64,000 bases of DNA from PALSA-911 sp963743035 (lineage in GTDB: Bacteria; Pseudomonadota; Alphaproteobacteria; Acetobacterales; Acetobacteraceae): the NCBI GenBank assembly GCA_963743035.1, contig CAVUOB010000013.1, forward strand, positions 168,325-232,324, in the 5' to 3' direction. Every line of letters begins with the position of its first letter. Positions within the stretch are counted from its first letter, which is position 1. Positions 24,285 through 34,773 of this stretch are shown here, in pieces. Position numbers and translations under genes: made by a program. The notes below the pieces were generated by a model. The model searched no databases, had not been told where the DNA came from, and was given only the letters and a program-made list of their open reading frames with translations.

Positions 24285-24650
24285 ATGAACAAGCTTTCCA
24301 CAATGGCCCTTCTGGCCGCCCTCGCCCTTGGTGTTGCGACGCCCAGCTTCGCACAGACCGTGACCGCCCCGTCCGGTGCGCGTGCCAGCCGGCTCGTCGG
24401 CGCTCCCGTCTACAACAACAAGGGTGAGCAGATCGCCACGGTCGAGGACGTGCTGCAGAAGGACGGCAGCGCCGAGCCGACGGTCGTGCTGTCCGTTGAC
24501 GGCGATTTCTCGCCCGGCTCCAAGCTGATCGCGGTCCCGCTGAGTCACCTCAACGTCAGCAACACCGCTCCGATGGTCGGCACGACCAAGGCGGTCCCGC
24601 TGAACCAGCCGGCTTTCGTTGCCTTCCCCGTCGGCGGTGCGAACGGCTGA
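24285..24650 (+). CDS. Exported PRC-barrel domain protein
   Basis: 121 residues from an ATG with AGGAG eight bases upstream. A signal peptide (MALLAALALGVATPSFA) precedes a single PRC-barrel-like domain (SRLVGAPVYNNKGEQIATVEDVL). Periplasmic PRC-barrel proteins of this size are frequent in alphaproteobacteria, sometimes induced by stress, with no settled function. It is monocistronic, convergent with the LysR gene. Confidence 0.85.
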   Translation: MNKLSTMALLAALALGVATPSFAQTVTAPSGARASRLVGAPVYNNKGEQIATVEDVLQKDGSAEPTVVLSVDGDFSPGSKLIAVPLSHLNVSNTAPMVGTTKAVPLNQPAFVAFPVGGANG

Positions 24651-24661
24651 TCACGATCCGA

Positions 24662-24705
24662 CAGACAGGCCCGGTCACCTATCGTCATCCGGCCGGGCCC
24701 GTCTG
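24662..24705. terminator. Inverted repeat between convergent genes
   Basis: CAGACAGGCCCGG pairs with CCGGGCCCGTCTG with one mismatch around an 18-base loop, 11 bases after the PRC-barrel stop. No clear T-run, so terminator function is probable rather than shown. Confidence 0.5.
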
Positions 24706-24789
24706 GGAGTAGCGGCTTCTTCCTGAAGAAGGCGTACGCCGCGATATCCGCCCTCCGTCCAGCCCGCGCGGCTGGACCTGGGGGCTCAA

Positions 24790-25740
24790 TTACACGGCGG
24801 GTTCCGGCACCGTCTCGAAGCGCTGGGAAAGCTCCAGTGTCTTGGCGACCCGGCTGATCAGCCTGCGCAGCCATCGATGCGCGCCGACATCGTCGAATCT
24901 CCGATGCCATAGCAGCGCGGTCACGACCTTCGGCGACGAAAACGGCAATTGCATTATTTGTAACGATCTCCTGCGGGCGAACTCCCGGGCCGCACGGACG
25001 CTAAGGACAGCGACCAGGTCGGATTGGGCCAGCAGGTCCCCCGTGGCAATGAGCGGCGCATGCAGGGCGATGTGCCGCCCGAGCTCGTGCCGCGCGAGTT
25101 CCTCGTCGACGAACCCGGTGCCTTCGCCGTTCGAGGACACCGCCAGATGCGGAAGGCTGGCGAGGGCTTGGAGGGTGATCGTCCCATCGGGGCTGCAAGC
25201 CGGGTGCCCCTGGCGGAGCAGCGCGGCAAATCCGTCCTCGAACAGACGCAGGTCCGAGAAACGCTCACCGGGGGCGGCGAGGCCGCCGATGGCGAAATCC
25301 AGTTCCCCCCGATCCAGCCGGTCCTCGACGTTCAGGGTGCGGGCCGCGCGCATGTCCAGCGTGATCCCCGGAGCTTCCGCCGCGACCGCCGCTGCCAGCG
25401 GTGCCGCCAGGACAAGGGTGGAGTGATTGTTGACACCCAGCGTGAAGACCCTCTCGGCCACCGCGGGTTGGAAATCATCCGCGCTTTCGAGCGCGGTGCC
25501 CAACTCCTCCAGGGCGCGCCGAACCGGATCAGCCAGACGCTTGGCGTAGGGGGTAGGTTCCATGCCGTCCGGCGTGCGGACGAACAAATCATCCTTCAAT
25601 GCGCCGCGGAGCCGGGAAAGCGCGTGACTGACAGCCGGCTGCGTCATATTCAGCCGCGTGGCTGCCGCGGTCGCGCTGCGCTCCTGCATGACGGCATCGA
25701 AGACGACGATCAGATTGAGATCTAGCGCGCGCCACTTCAC
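24790..25740 (-). CDS. LysR-family transcriptional regulator
   Basis: 316 residues from a GTG start. The N-terminus LDLNLIVVFDAVMQERSATAAATRLNMTQPAVSHALSRLR-type helix-turn-helix (about residues 6-65) is typical of the NodD/SyrM-like branch of LysR regulators. The rest is the periplasmic-binding-protein-like effector domain. Such regulators often control a divergent gene. Here that is the TPR-sulfotransferase, with 284 bases between starts. The effector cannot be read from sequence. Confidence 0.93.
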   Translation of the reverse strand: MKWRALDLNLIVVFDAVMQERSATAAATRLNMTQPAVSHALSRLRGALKDDLFVRTPDGMEPTPYAKRLADPVRRALEELGTALESADDFQPAVAERVFTLGVNNHSTLVLAAPLAAAVAAEAPGITLDMRAARTLNVEDRLDRGELDFAIGGLAAPGERFSDLRLFEDGFAALLRQGHPACSPDGTITLQALASLPHLAVSSNGEGTGFVDEELARHELGRHIALHAPLIATGDLLAQSDLVAVLSVRAAREFARRRSLQIMQLPFSSPKVVTALLWHRRFDDVGAHRWLRRLISRVAKTLELSQRFETVPEPAV

Positions 25741-25936
25741 CTGTGGGTGTCCTCATTTTGTCATGGTCTGACGGCTTGCCGGGTCGATGCCGATGGGCCT
25801 GGCCGGGCACGGCGGGCATGCTTCAGCCGGCCGACTATATCGCCTCGGGCTTGCCCGCGGCGGCAATGTCGCACCGGCGCGCGGCGGATGGAAGCTGCCT
25901 GTGGACTGGCTGATATGCCTACATCGCGCTTGGACC

Positions 25937-25970
25937 GGGGCCGCACTGGAGCCGCACTGGGGCCGCACGG
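25937..25970. repeat. Three short GC-rich tandem units in a divergent promoter region
   Basis: GGGGCCGCACT, GGAGCCGCACT and GGGGCCGCACG follow each other at 12-base spacing, between the LysR gene and the sulfotransferase gene. Confidence 0.45.
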
Positions 25971-26024
25971 GGGGCGAGCAGGGTCCGCGTGGCTGAGCGG
26001 CCTGGTCGTGACGACGCATCCACA

Positions 26025-27650
26025 ATGAAACCACCCGCCTATTGCCGGCGGGGGGAAATGCTGCAAGAAATCGTAACAACGCCAGCAGCGCCAATCACGC
26101 CAACGGGGCAGCTCCAGACGATGCACAGGTTTACCGAGCTGGCGCATGCCGCCGTCCAGAACCAGAACATGGCGGAAGCGGTGGGCTGGTTCGAGAAGGC
26201 GGTACAGCAAAATCCGGAGGATATCGGGTCGCTTGCCTGGCTTGGGCAATGCCTGTGCAGCGTCGGCCGGCGGGCCGAGGGTGTGGCAATGCTCCGCCGG
26301 GCCGGACGGCATTTCCTCGTCCCGGCGCACGAGAGCGGCGACGTGCGATTGCTGCTGGAGCTGACCACCGAGCTGCAACATTGGAGCGATTTCGAAGGCG
26401 CTCTGGAACTGGGTGAAGCGACCACACGGATCGATGCTTCCGAGGCGCAAGGCTTTCAGCTTCTGACGCTGACCTATGCCCAGTTGAACCGACTGTCCGA
26501 GGCCCTGGAAGCCGGCCGGCAGGCGCTGAAACTGGCGCCGGACAACGTCGCGATGCAGGTGTTGCAAGCCAGCCTGGAGGCCGATTCCGGCCAGCACGCA
26601 GCCGCCCGGACGCGGCTCGAAGCGTTGCTGCGCGATGCGCTGGAGCCGCGCCAAGCTTACCGCGCGCATAAGGAGCTGGCGCGGGTTCTGGACAAGCTCG
26701 GCAAGCACGATCGGGTGTTCGTGCATCTGCGGCAGTCGGCCGCGCTATCGGGCTCGCTGCCGGAGTTCACGGAGCAGAACGCCGCGGCCATGCCCGCCCT
26801 CATCCGGGGCAACCGGGCGGGTTTCGATCGGGACCTGCTCGCCCGTTGGTCCGACACGGCGTTCGCGCAGGACCGGCCGGCGCCGGTGTTCGTGATCGGT
26901 TTCCTGCGTTCGGGTACCACGCTGACCCAGGAGGTGCTGGGCGCCCATCCGGACGTCTTCGTCAGCGACGAGGTCGATTTCCTGTCGGCGACGCTGCAGC
27001 AGTTGCATCGGATGAACGGGGCCAGGCTCGGCACGGCCGACAAGCTGCGCCAACTCGGCGCCGCGGAGGTCCAGGCGCTCCGGAATTTCTACTGGACCCG
27101 GGTCGAGGAGCATTTCGGCGGCGCGATCAGCCAGCGCGTGTTCGTCGACAAGTTCACCATGAACACCGTCGATATCGGCCTGATCAACGGCATCTTCCCG
27201 GACGCGAAAATCGTCTTCGTCCAGCGCGACCCGCGCGATGTGTGCCTGAGCTGCTTCATGCAGCTGATGGTCCCGTCACCGACGACGGTGCAGTTGCTGC
27301 AATGGGAGAACACGGCCCGGTTCTACGCGCAGGTCATGGAGTGGTGGCTCCACGTCAAGCCGCTCACCACGCTCGACATCATCGAGTTTCGCTACGAGGA
27401 CGCGGTGGCGGCCTTCGAGCCGACGTTCCGGAAAGTGTTCGAATTCCTCGGCCTGGCCTGGGACCCGGCGGTAGTGGATTTCCACAAGAACGTGGCGGGC
27501 AAATATATCGCCAGCCCCAGCCGCAGCCAGGTCTCCCGGCCGTTATATGCATCCTCGGTCGCGCGGTGGAGGCGTTTCGAGGCGGAATTCGCCCCGATTG
27601 CGGAGATACTGCAGCCGTTCGTGCGGAAATTTGGCTACGAGCGCGGCTGA
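26025..27650 (+). CDS. TPR-repeat sulfotransferase
   Basis: About 541 residues. The N-terminal half is TPR-like (AVGWFEKAVQQNPEDIGSLA, then further units to about 240). The C-terminal half is a sulfotransferase domain with the 5'-phosphosulfate loop FLRSGTT at 293-299 and the 3'-phosphate motif QRDPRDVC at about 400. These enzymes transfer sulfate from PAPS to an acceptor. TPR-fused bacterial forms are thought to act on proteins or glycans, but the acceptor here is unknown. The start is uncertain (ATG 26025, 26058 or 26118) because none has a good binding site. Confidence 0.88.
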   Translation: MKPPAYCRRGEMLQEIVTTPAAPITPTGQLQTMHRFTELAHAAVQNQNMAEAVGWFEKAVQQNPEDIGSLAWLGQCLCSVGRRAEGVAMLRRAGRHFLVPAHESGDVRLLLELTTELQHWSDFEGALELGEATTRIDASEAQGFQLLTLTYAQLNRLSEALEAGRQALKLAPDNVAMQVLQASLEADSGQHAAARTRLEALLRDALEPRQAYRAHKELARVLDKLGKHDRVFVHLRQSAALSGSLPEFTEQNAAAMPALIRGNRAGFDRDLLARWSDTAFAQDRPAPVFVIGFLRSGTTLTQEVLGAHPDVFVSDEVDFLSATLQQLHRMNGARLGTADKLRQLGAAEVQALRNFYWTRVEEHFGGAISQRVFVDKFTMNTVDIGLINGIFPDAKIVFVQRDPRDVCLSCFMQLMVPSPTTVQLLQWENTARFYAQVMEWWLHVKPLTTLDIIEFRYEDAVAAFEPTFRKVFEFLGLAWDPAVVDFHKNVAGKYIASPSRSQVSRPLYASSVARWRRFEAEFAPIAEILQPFVRKFGYERG

Positions 27651-27676
27651 TCCGCGCATCCTTCGTCGCTGTACAT

Positions 27677-27706
27677 GAAAAGGGCGGCACCATCGGGTGC
27701 CGCCCT
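27677..27706 (-). terminator. Rho-independent terminator of the PEP-CTERM gene
   Basis: AGGGCGGCACC and GGTGCCGCCCT form an 11-bp perfect stem around ATCG. Read on the minus strand it ends in TTTT. It also lies just after the sulfotransferase stop on the plus strand, where it may block read-through. Confidence 0.8.
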
Positions 27707-27729
27707 CGTAGTCAGCAAAGCCGGAATGC

Positions 27730-28566
27730 TTAGCGGAACTTGCGGCGGGCTGCCGCGAGGCCGAGAACGCCGGCGCCGAACAGCAGCATGCTGGCGGGCT
27801 CGGGGACCGACGGAGGGGGAGGGGCGGCGCCGAAGCCGTCCAGATAGACATAGCCCCAATGGCCGCCATAGGGGCAGTCAGCGGCAAGCAACGACATGGT
27901 CAACTGGTCGCCGCTCTGGAAGATGTTGGACGGCAGCACGCTCAGGTCCAAATTCTGGACCTGCCAGTCCGTGTAGTAGTTGCCGCCAAACGTATGGAAC
28001 AGGCCGGAGCCGGCCGCGCTCGCCGAGCTGAAGCTGACGCTGTACAGATCCTGTCCGGTGGTGTCGTCGTGCAGCAACAGGGTGAAGTTGTCGGAGTCGG
28101 TAATGCCGTGCGACCCCTCCAGCACCGCCGCCCAGGCGAAATAGACGTGGTCGTCCGTATAGTTCGCGACCGTCTGGCTGATCGCCGTGACCGAGTAGTT
28201 GTTGTTGGTGTCGTTCAGCCTGGCCGAATGGGCGCCGCTGTAGACCATGTTCAGGGCGCCGCCGGTGTTCGGATCGCCGCCGGGGTTGGTGATGGTGAAC
28301 ACGCCGGGAGAGCCGCTGCCGCCGCTGTCATAGGCTCCGCCCGGCAAATAGAGGGACGGGAGCAGATTGCCGCCCGGGCCGGTGTAATAGGTGGGGTAGG
28401 GCGCGCCACCATTGGCATTCCAATAGCCGCTGCCCTGCGTCCAGCCGGTAAAGTCGCCGGTTTCGAAGTCGCCGTTGATGAAGCCGGCCGCCTGCGACGC
28501 GGCGGGCGTCAGCAGCAGCAGGCTGCTGAGGAAGGTCGATGTTGCCAGAACTCGCGAGAGTCTCAT
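27730..28566 (-). CDS. PEP-CTERM sorted exported protein
   Basis: 278 residues from the ATG at 28566, chosen because GGAG lies six bases upstream; the in-frame ATG at 28578 has none. Signal peptide (FLSSLLLLTPAASQA), then a Gly/Asn/Ser-rich beta domain beginning GFINGDFETGDFTGW, and a C-terminal VPEPASMLLFGAGVLGLAAARRKFR-type tail: PEP motif, hydrophobic helix, basic end. Proteins with this tail are processed by exosortase and placed at the surface, often in exopolysaccharide producers. No exosortase gene is in the window. Confidence 0.93.
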   Translation of the reverse strand: MRLSRVLATSTFLSSLLLLTPAASQAAGFINGDFETGDFTGWTQGSGYWNANGGAPYPTYYTGPGGNLLPSLYLPGGAYDSGGSGSPGVFTITNPGGDPNTGGALNMVYSGAHSARLNDTNNNYSVTAISQTVANYTDDHVYFAWAAVLEGSHGITDSDNFTLLLHDDTTGQDLYSVSFSSASAAGSGLFHTFGGNYYTDWQVQNLDLSVLPSNIFQSGDQLTMSLLAADCPYGGHWGYVYLDGFGAAPPPPSVPEPASMLLFGAGVLGLAAARRKFR

Positions 28567-28586
28567 GTTACGCTCCATGTTTCAGA

Positions 28587-28615
28587 CAATTACAAACTAC
28601 GTCTAACAAACTCAA
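28587..28615 (-). promoter_or_regulatory. Candidate promoter of the PEP-CTERM gene
   Basis: On the minus strand TTGAGT and TAATTG are separated by exactly 17 bases, ending about 20 bases before the start codon. The leader would be short. The whole 465-base stretch between this gene and the transporter gene at 29032 is AT-richer than the surroundings near here and holds no gene. Confidence 0.35.
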
Positions 28616-29031
28616 CGAGTCCAGGCCGCCCCAGAAAAGTTACGGATATTTAAGGTCCGGGGTTGCATACTGTTTCTGGAGCGTAGAGTCGTTCGGAAAA
28701 CAGAGTAAGTTAAAATATCGTAACGTCACGGACACTATTACAACATGCGTAACATAAGCCGTCCGGATCATGCCAACGGGCGCGTCGGGTGCGAGCGGCG
28801 CATGGCCCAGATGACCGGATAGCAGGCAGTCGGGCCTGCGCGGACACGGCAGGCTGGCCTTGAGCCGGGTCTGGCTGACTGGAACAGGACCGAACGGGAG
28901 CCGCGGCACCGCCGGAAGCCCGATTTCGTGATCGGCGGGAACAGGCGCGCGACCGGCATGCGCGCGCTCTTGCCGCGAGCCCGGAGTTGCGTCACTTAGC
29001 AGGCAAGATCCACCCAACGAGGATGTCCAGG

Positions 29032-30282
29032 ATGTTCCGCCGCTCCCTGCTCGCCGCGCTCGCGATGGCATCGCTGTCGGTCCCGGTTGCCCGCGCGCAG
29101 GCGCCGGCCGCGCCGGCTGAGATCAAGATCGGTCATCCCTATGCGGGCTCCGGCGCCTTCGCGTCGATCTCCATGCCGGTCTATCTGGGCCTCAAGCTAT
29201 GGGTGGACCGCATCAACGCCGATGGCGGCGCCTTCGTGAAGCCGTTCAACAAGAAGATCCCGCTGAAGCTGATCGCCTATGACGACCAGAGTTCGACCGC
29301 CACCACCGCGACGCTGGTGAACCAGCTCATCACCCAGGACAAGGTGGATCTGCTGGTATCCGACAGCGGGTCGGTGCTGACCTCGGTCGCGGTTCCGATC
29401 GCGCGTGAACACAAGCAGTTCCTGTTCAACCCGACCGGCACCGGGGCGGCGTTCTTCACCAAGGACAACCCCTATATCGCGCTGCTCGCCGATCCCGCAT
29501 CCACGGTCTGGCCGAAATACATCAACGAATTCCTGGTGGCCTCGGCCAAATCGAACGGTATCAAGCGCGTTGCCATTCTCTACTCGACCAATGACTTCAC
29601 CGGCACCCAGGCCAGCACCGTGCGCAACTACCTGAAGGCACACGCGGCCGACGGGATTGAGATCGTCTACGACCAGGGCGTCCCGACCAACACGTCCAAC
29701 TATACGGTCCTGATCAACAACATCGCCGCCGCCGCGCCCGATGCCGTGGTCGCGCTGGGTTATGTCGGCAACGACATCGCCTTCCTGCGCAACCTGCAGG
29801 ACAGCGGCCAGAAATTCCCCTTCCTGTTCATGCTGTATCCCGGCATCGAGAAGGAAGAACTGCTGAAGAATGTCGGCGCCGCCGGGCTGGAGGGCGTGTT
29901 CACCTACGTCACCTCCAATGAGATCGAGTACAAGCCGAATTTCGGCATGACCGCGGCCGAGTTCAAGGAAGCCTGGCACAAGGCCTATCCGGACGGAAAA
30001 TACGAATTCGGCTTCAATGCCATCGCCGGCTACACCGTGGGCCTCGTGCTGGAGCGGACGCTGGCCACCACCGCGAGCCTCGATCAGCTGGCGTTGCGTG
30101 ACGCGGTGCACGGGCTGTCCGGCAAGCTCACCACGCTCGACGGTCCATTCGAACTCGACCCCGAGACCGGCGCCCAGCTCGGAGAGATCACGCCGATCGG
30201 TCAGATGCGTGCCAACGGCCATGTCGATGTCGTCTGGCCGCCGGAACTGGCCACCGGAAAGCCGGTCTTCGGCAAGAAATAA
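29032..30282 (+). CDS. Periplasmic substrate-binding protein of a branched-chain amino acid (HAAT) type ABC importer
   Basis: 416 residues from the ATG at 29032, which has GAGG eight bases upstream. Signal peptide ends near VPVARA, then EIKIGHPYAGSGAFASISM begins the LivK-like type I periplasmic binding fold. It is followed at once by two LivH/LivM permeases and two ATPases. The family carries leucine-type amino acids, but also urea, amides and aromatic acids, so the ligand is open. The mature length fits the family. Confidence 0.93.
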   Translation: MFRRSLLAALAMASLSVPVARAQAPAAPAEIKIGHPYAGSGAFASISMPVYLGLKLWVDRINADGGAFVKPFNKKIPLKLIAYDDQSSTATTATLVNQLITQDKVDLLVSDSGSVLTSVAVPIAREHKQFLFNPTGTGAAFFTKDNPYIALLADPASTVWPKYINEFLVASAKSNGIKRVAILYSTNDFTGTQASTVRNYLKAHAADGIEIVYDQGVPTNTSNYTVLINNIAAAAPDAVVALGYVGNDIAFLRNLQDSGQKFPFLFMLYPGIEKEELLKNVGAAGLEGVFTYVTSNEIEYKPNFGMTAAEFKEAWHKAYPDGKYEFGFNAIAGYTVGLVLERTLATTASLDQLALRDAVHGLSGKLTTLDGPFELDPETGAQLGEITPIGQMRANGHVDVVWPPELATGKPVFGKK

Positions 30283-30342
30283 GATGCAGCTTCCAAGCGG
30301 CGGCAACGCCATCGCCGGGGCGGGCAGGCGGAGCGTCCAGCC

Positions 30343-31218
30343 TTGCTGACCGGTGCCCTGATATCCGGCATCGTCTTCGGGTTGTATTTCACGCTCGTCG
30401 GGCTGGGCCTGAACCTTGTTTTCGGCGTCATGCGCATCGTCAATCTGGCGCATGGCGATTTTCTGATGCTCGGCGCCTTCGGGGCCTACTGGCTGTTCGC
30501 GCTGTTCGGCCTGCATCCGCTGGTGGCCGCGGCCGTGGTGCTGGTGTTGTTCGTGGTGATCGGACTGCCGGTCTATTATCTGGTCGTGCCTCGCCTGCAG
30601 ATGGCGCGGGATGCCGAGATGCTGTCGATCATCCTGTTCTTCGGCCTATCGCAGATGATCGAAGCGGTCGCCAGCATCGCCTTCGGCACCACCGAGCGCT
30701 CCATACCCGGCCGCGTGCTCGGCACCGGGCCGGTGATGATCCTCGGCCAGCGGCTGCCCTCGGCTTGGGTGTTCGGCGCCGCGGTCAGCGCCGTCGCGGT
30801 GGCTGGCGTCTATCTCTATCTCTACCGCACGCGGCTCGGCACGCTGACCCGCGCGGTGATGGTCTCGCGCGAGGAAGCGCTGGCGACCGGCATCGACGTG
30901 CACCGCGTTTCCGCCATCGCCTTCGGCATCGGCATCGCGCTGGCGGGAATCGCCGGCGTGTTCGCGCCGTTCATGCTGGGATCGGTGACCCCGGCCATGG
31001 GTCCCGAGATCAATGTCGCGGCCTTCGCCGTGATCGTCGTCGGCACGCTCGGCAATCCGCTTGGCACCGTGCTGGGCGGCATCATCTACGGAATCGGCCT
31101 GATGCTGATGCAGACCTATCTCAGTTCCTGGGCCAATTTGCTGCCGAATCTGCTGCTGATCGCGGTACTGTTGCTCCGGCCCGAAGGGCTTCTGGGCAGG
31201 GCGACCCGCCGTGCGTAA
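30343..31218 (+). CDS. livH: ABC transporter permease, LivH type
   Basis: 291 residues from a TTG start with a GGAG about ten bases upstream. Eight or so hydrophobic helices with FGVMRIVNLAHGDFLMLGAF near the N-terminus, a well-known LivH signature, and MVSREEALATGIDV in the cytoplasmic loop that contacts the ATPase. Overlaps the next permease gene by eight bases. Confidence 0.93.
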   Translation: MLTGALISGIVFGLYFTLVGLGLNLVFGVMRIVNLAHGDFLMLGAFGAYWLFALFGLHPLVAAAVVLVLFVVIGLPVYYLVVPRLQMARDAEMLSIILFFGLSQMIEAVASIAFGTTERSIPGRVLGTGPVMILGQRLPSAWVFGAAVSAVAVAGVYLYLYRTRLGTLTRAVMVSREEALATGIDVHRVSAIAFGIGIALAGIAGVFAPFMLGSVTPAMGPEINVAAFAVIVVGTLGNPLGTVLGGIIYGIGLMLMQTYLSSWANLLPNLLLIAVLLLRPEGLLGRATRRA

Positions 31219-32143
31219 GCCGGGCAAGGGCAGGGTCCTCGGGGATCTGTCGCTGGCGGCCCTGGTGGTCGCGGCCATGGCGCTGGCGCCCGGCGTGTAT
31301 TCTAACCAGCTGCTGCTGTTCAACTTCGTCATGTTCCTCTCGCTCGCCCAGGGCCTGAACATCATCTATGGTTTCACCGGCTACCTGCCGTTCGGCTATG
31401 TCGGCTTCTTCGGCGCCGGCGCCTACGGGTTTGCCCTGGCGGTCATGCATCTCGGCTTCGGTCCGCCCGCCGCGATGCTGGTGGGTGCGGCGGCGGCCCT
31501 GGTGCTCGCGGTCATCCTGACGCCGATGTTCCGCTTGTCGGGCGCGTATTTCGCCATCGCCAATCTGGCCGCCGCACAGGCGGTGTACGAAGTGGTCTCC
31601 AACCCGGCACTGGAAGACATCACCAAGGGCCCCTACGGCGTCTCCCTGTCCGGCGTGTTCGCGCCGGCGCAGAGCTACGGCACTGCCGTCGCGATCCTGG
31701 CCTTCACGCTGCTGTTGGTGGTCTGGCTGCGCAATTCGCGCTTCGGCCTGAGCCTGCGCGCCATCAAGGAGGATCCGATCAGCGCCGCCATGGCCGGCGT
31801 CTCCGTGGTGCGCAGCCGCACCATCGCCTGGTTGCTCTCGGCCCTGGTCGCCGGACTGGTCGGCGGCAGCTTCGCCTGGCAGGTCTCGGTGTTCTATCCG
31901 GAGACGGCGTTCAGCCCGCAATTCTCGATCTTCGCGGTGGTGTTCGCGCTGTTCGGCGGCACCGCGACGCTGACCGGGCCGCTGCTCGGTGTGTTCATCC
32001 TGTACGGCGTCTACAACTGGATCGGCATCACCGTGCCGCAGTATTTCCAGCTCATCTACGGCTCGCTGATCGTGGCGCTGGTGCTGTTCCTGCCCAACGG
32101 TCTGGTTTCCCTCCTGACGCGGCGAGGCATCCGTGTCCCCTGA
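31211..32143 (+). CDS. livM: ABC transporter permease, LivM type
   Basis: 310 residues from a GTG start. Hydrophobic throughout, with LNIIYGFTGYLPFGYVGFFGAGAY and the ATPase-contact loop LRAIKEDPISAAMAGV typical of LivM. Start and end overlap the neighbouring transporter genes, showing a tight operon. Confidence 0.93.
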   Translation: MRKPGKGRVLGDLSLAALVVAAMALAPGVYSNQLLLFNFVMFLSLAQGLNIIYGFTGYLPFGYVGFFGAGAYGFALAVMHLGFGPPAAMLVGAAAALVLAVILTPMFRLSGAYFAIANLAAAQAVYEVVSNPALEDITKGPYGVSLSGVFAPAQSYGTAVAILAFTLLLVVWLRNSRFGLSLRAIKEDPISAAMAGVSVVRSRTIAWLLSALVAGLVGGSFAWQVSVFYPETAFSPQFSIFAVVFALFGGTATLTGPLLGVFILYGVYNWIGITVPQYFQLIYGSLIVALVLFLPNGLVSLLTRRGIRVP

Positions 32144-32847
32144 ATTCCTGTTGAAGGTCGACCGGCTGGAAAAACGCTTCGGCGGGTTTCGCGCCCTGGA
32201 CGGGGTGAGCTTTCATCTCCGCCCCGGCGAAGTGCTAGGCCTGGTCGGGCCGAACGGTTCCGGCAAGACCACCTGCATCAATGTCATCTCCGGCCTCTAT
32301 CCCGGCGATGGCGGCCAGGTAGTATTTGAAGGCGCGCGCATCGACGGCACCGCGATGCACCGCCTGGCGCGGCTTGGCATCAACCGCACCTTCCAGTCGC
32401 CAAAACCGTTCCTGTCACTGACCGTGCGCGAGAACGTGGAAATCTCCGCCACCTACGGCCATGCGGGCGGGACGGGGGTCGATCTGGACGCGCTGCTCGC
32501 CTCGCTGGAGCTCGATGTCCACGCCAACCGTCCGGCCGAGGATCTGAACAGCGCACAGCAGAAGACGCTCGACCTTGCGCGGGCACTGGCCACCGCGCCG
32601 CGCCTGCTGCTGGTCGACGAGCTGGCAGCGGGTCTCAACCCGGCCGAACTTGGCCGCATGGCCGAGCGACTGCGGGCCCTGGCGGATGGTGGCATGGCGA
32701 TGCTGGTGGTGGAGCATCTGATGGGGTTCATCGACAAGGTGACCGACCGCGTCGTCGTGCTCAATGCCGGGCGCGAGATTTTTGGCGGCACGCTGGCCGA
32801 GGCGACCCGCGACCCCGACGTGATCCGTGTATTCCTGGGGGGTACCC

Positions 32848-32858
<11 letters not shown>
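32133..32858 (+). CDS. livG: ABC transporter ATPase, LivG type
   Basis: 241 residues from a GTG start. Walker A is GPNGSGKT and Walker B is LLLVDELAAGLNPAE. The signature region reads LNSAQQKTLDLARAL where LivG proteins normally carry LSYGQQ, so the C-loop Ser-Gly is replaced. Asp-Glu of Walker B and the H-loop region (VVEHLM) remain. Overlaps both neighbours. Confidence 0.92.
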
Positions 32859-33558
<700 letters not shown>

Positions 33559-33724
33559 CCGGGGCGGGACGTCCGCCGGTGTGATACGCGAATTCGTTTC
33601 TGTTGTGCCCCATGGCCGTTCGGCCCGTGGCGGTTCATCCACGAGCGGCAAATCGCTGGCGGTCCCGACCTGACATAGGGTGCCTTCTTCCTTGAACGAA
33701 CACGGATCAGCCGGGAGACCCGTC

Positions 33725-34735
33725 ATGAGAAACGCCAATCGCCGCATCACGCTGAAGACGCGCCCGGTCGGCCTCGCCGGGCCGGAGAATTTCGCCGAGG
33801 ATGTCGTGCCGATCCGTCCGCCCGGCGCCGGCGAGGTGCTGGTCGAATCGCTGTCGATCTCCATCGATCCGGCGATGCGTGTCTGGATCAGCGAAAATCC
33901 CGGCTATGTGCCGCGGATCGAGATCGGCGAGGTGATGCGCGCCGGCGGCGTTGGAAGGGTGATCGAAAGCCGGGCCGACGGCCTGGCGGCGGGCGACCTG
34001 GTGCAGGCCCGGCTGGGGTGGCAGAGCCACCCGACGCTGCTGGCGGCGGAGGTGCAGAAGCTGGACCTGAGCCTTGGCACGCCCGAGGACTGGATCGGTC
34101 CGCTCGGCATGACGGGCCTGACCGCCTATTTCGGCATGCGCGATGTCGGCCGTATCCGCCCCGGCGAAACCGTGCTGGTTTCGGGCGCTGCCGGCGGGGT
34201 TGGGCAGATGGCCGGGCAGATCGCCGGCATCGAAGCCTGCCGGGTGGTCGGCATCGCCGGCGGGGCGGAGAAATGCGCGTTCCTGACCGGCGAACTCGGC
34301 TTCCATGCCGCCATCGACTACAAGGCCGAGCCGGATCTGGCGGCCGCGATCGCGCACGCCTGCCCGGATGGCATCGACGTGTTCTACGACAATGTCGGCG
34401 GCCCGACGCTGGAGGCGGCCATCGCCAATCTGCGGATCGGCGGACGCGTCGTTGTCTGCGGCCGGATTTCCCAGACCGCCGCCGGCGAGCCCCATGGCGT
34501 CCGCAATCTCGGTCAGTTCATCGGCAAGCGGGCGCGGATGGAGGGTTTCGTGGTGTTCGACTACCATGATCGTTACGGCGAAGCGCGCGCCTGGATCTCC
34601 GCCCATGTAAAGTCCGGGCGGCTGCGCCAGCGTCTGCACGTGATCGACGGGCTCGAGCGAGCGCCCGAAGGTCTGGGCATGCTGTTTCGCGGCGAGAATA
34701 CAGGCAAGCTCGTGGTCTCCGTCGCCCGGCTTTAG
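33725..34735 (+). CDS. NADP-dependent medium-chain oxidoreductase (zinc-free MDR, alkenal/prostaglandin reductase type)
   Basis: 336 residues from the ATG at 33725 with GGGAG upstream. The N-terminus RRITLKTRPVGLAGPENF, the nucleotide-binding loop VSGAAGGVGQMAGQIAG and the YDNVGGPTLEAAI segment are standard in leukotriene B4 dehydrogenase-like reductases. These reduce alpha,beta-unsaturated ketones and aldehydes with NADPH. No zinc-binding Cys cluster is present. It is downstream of the importer but separated by about 165 bases, so probably its own unit. Confidence 0.92.
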   Translation: MRNANRRITLKTRPVGLAGPENFAEDVVPIRPPGAGEVLVESLSISIDPAMRVWISENPGYVPRIEIGEVMRAGGVGRVIESRADGLAAGDLVQARLGWQSHPTLLAAEVQKLDLSLGTPEDWIGPLGMTGLTAYFGMRDVGRIRPGETVLVSGAAGGVGQMAGQIAGIEACRVVGIAGGAEKCAFLTGELGFHAAIDYKAEPDLAAAIAHACPDGIDVFYDNVGGPTLEAAIANLRIGGRVVVCGRISQTAAGEPHGVRNLGQFIGKRARMEGFVVFDYHDRYGEARAWISAHVKSGRLRQRLHVIDGLERAPEGLGMLFRGENTGKLVVSVARL

Positions 34736-34773
34736 CTGTCGCCACCACGGAGGCCATGCCGGTCTGATTGGTC

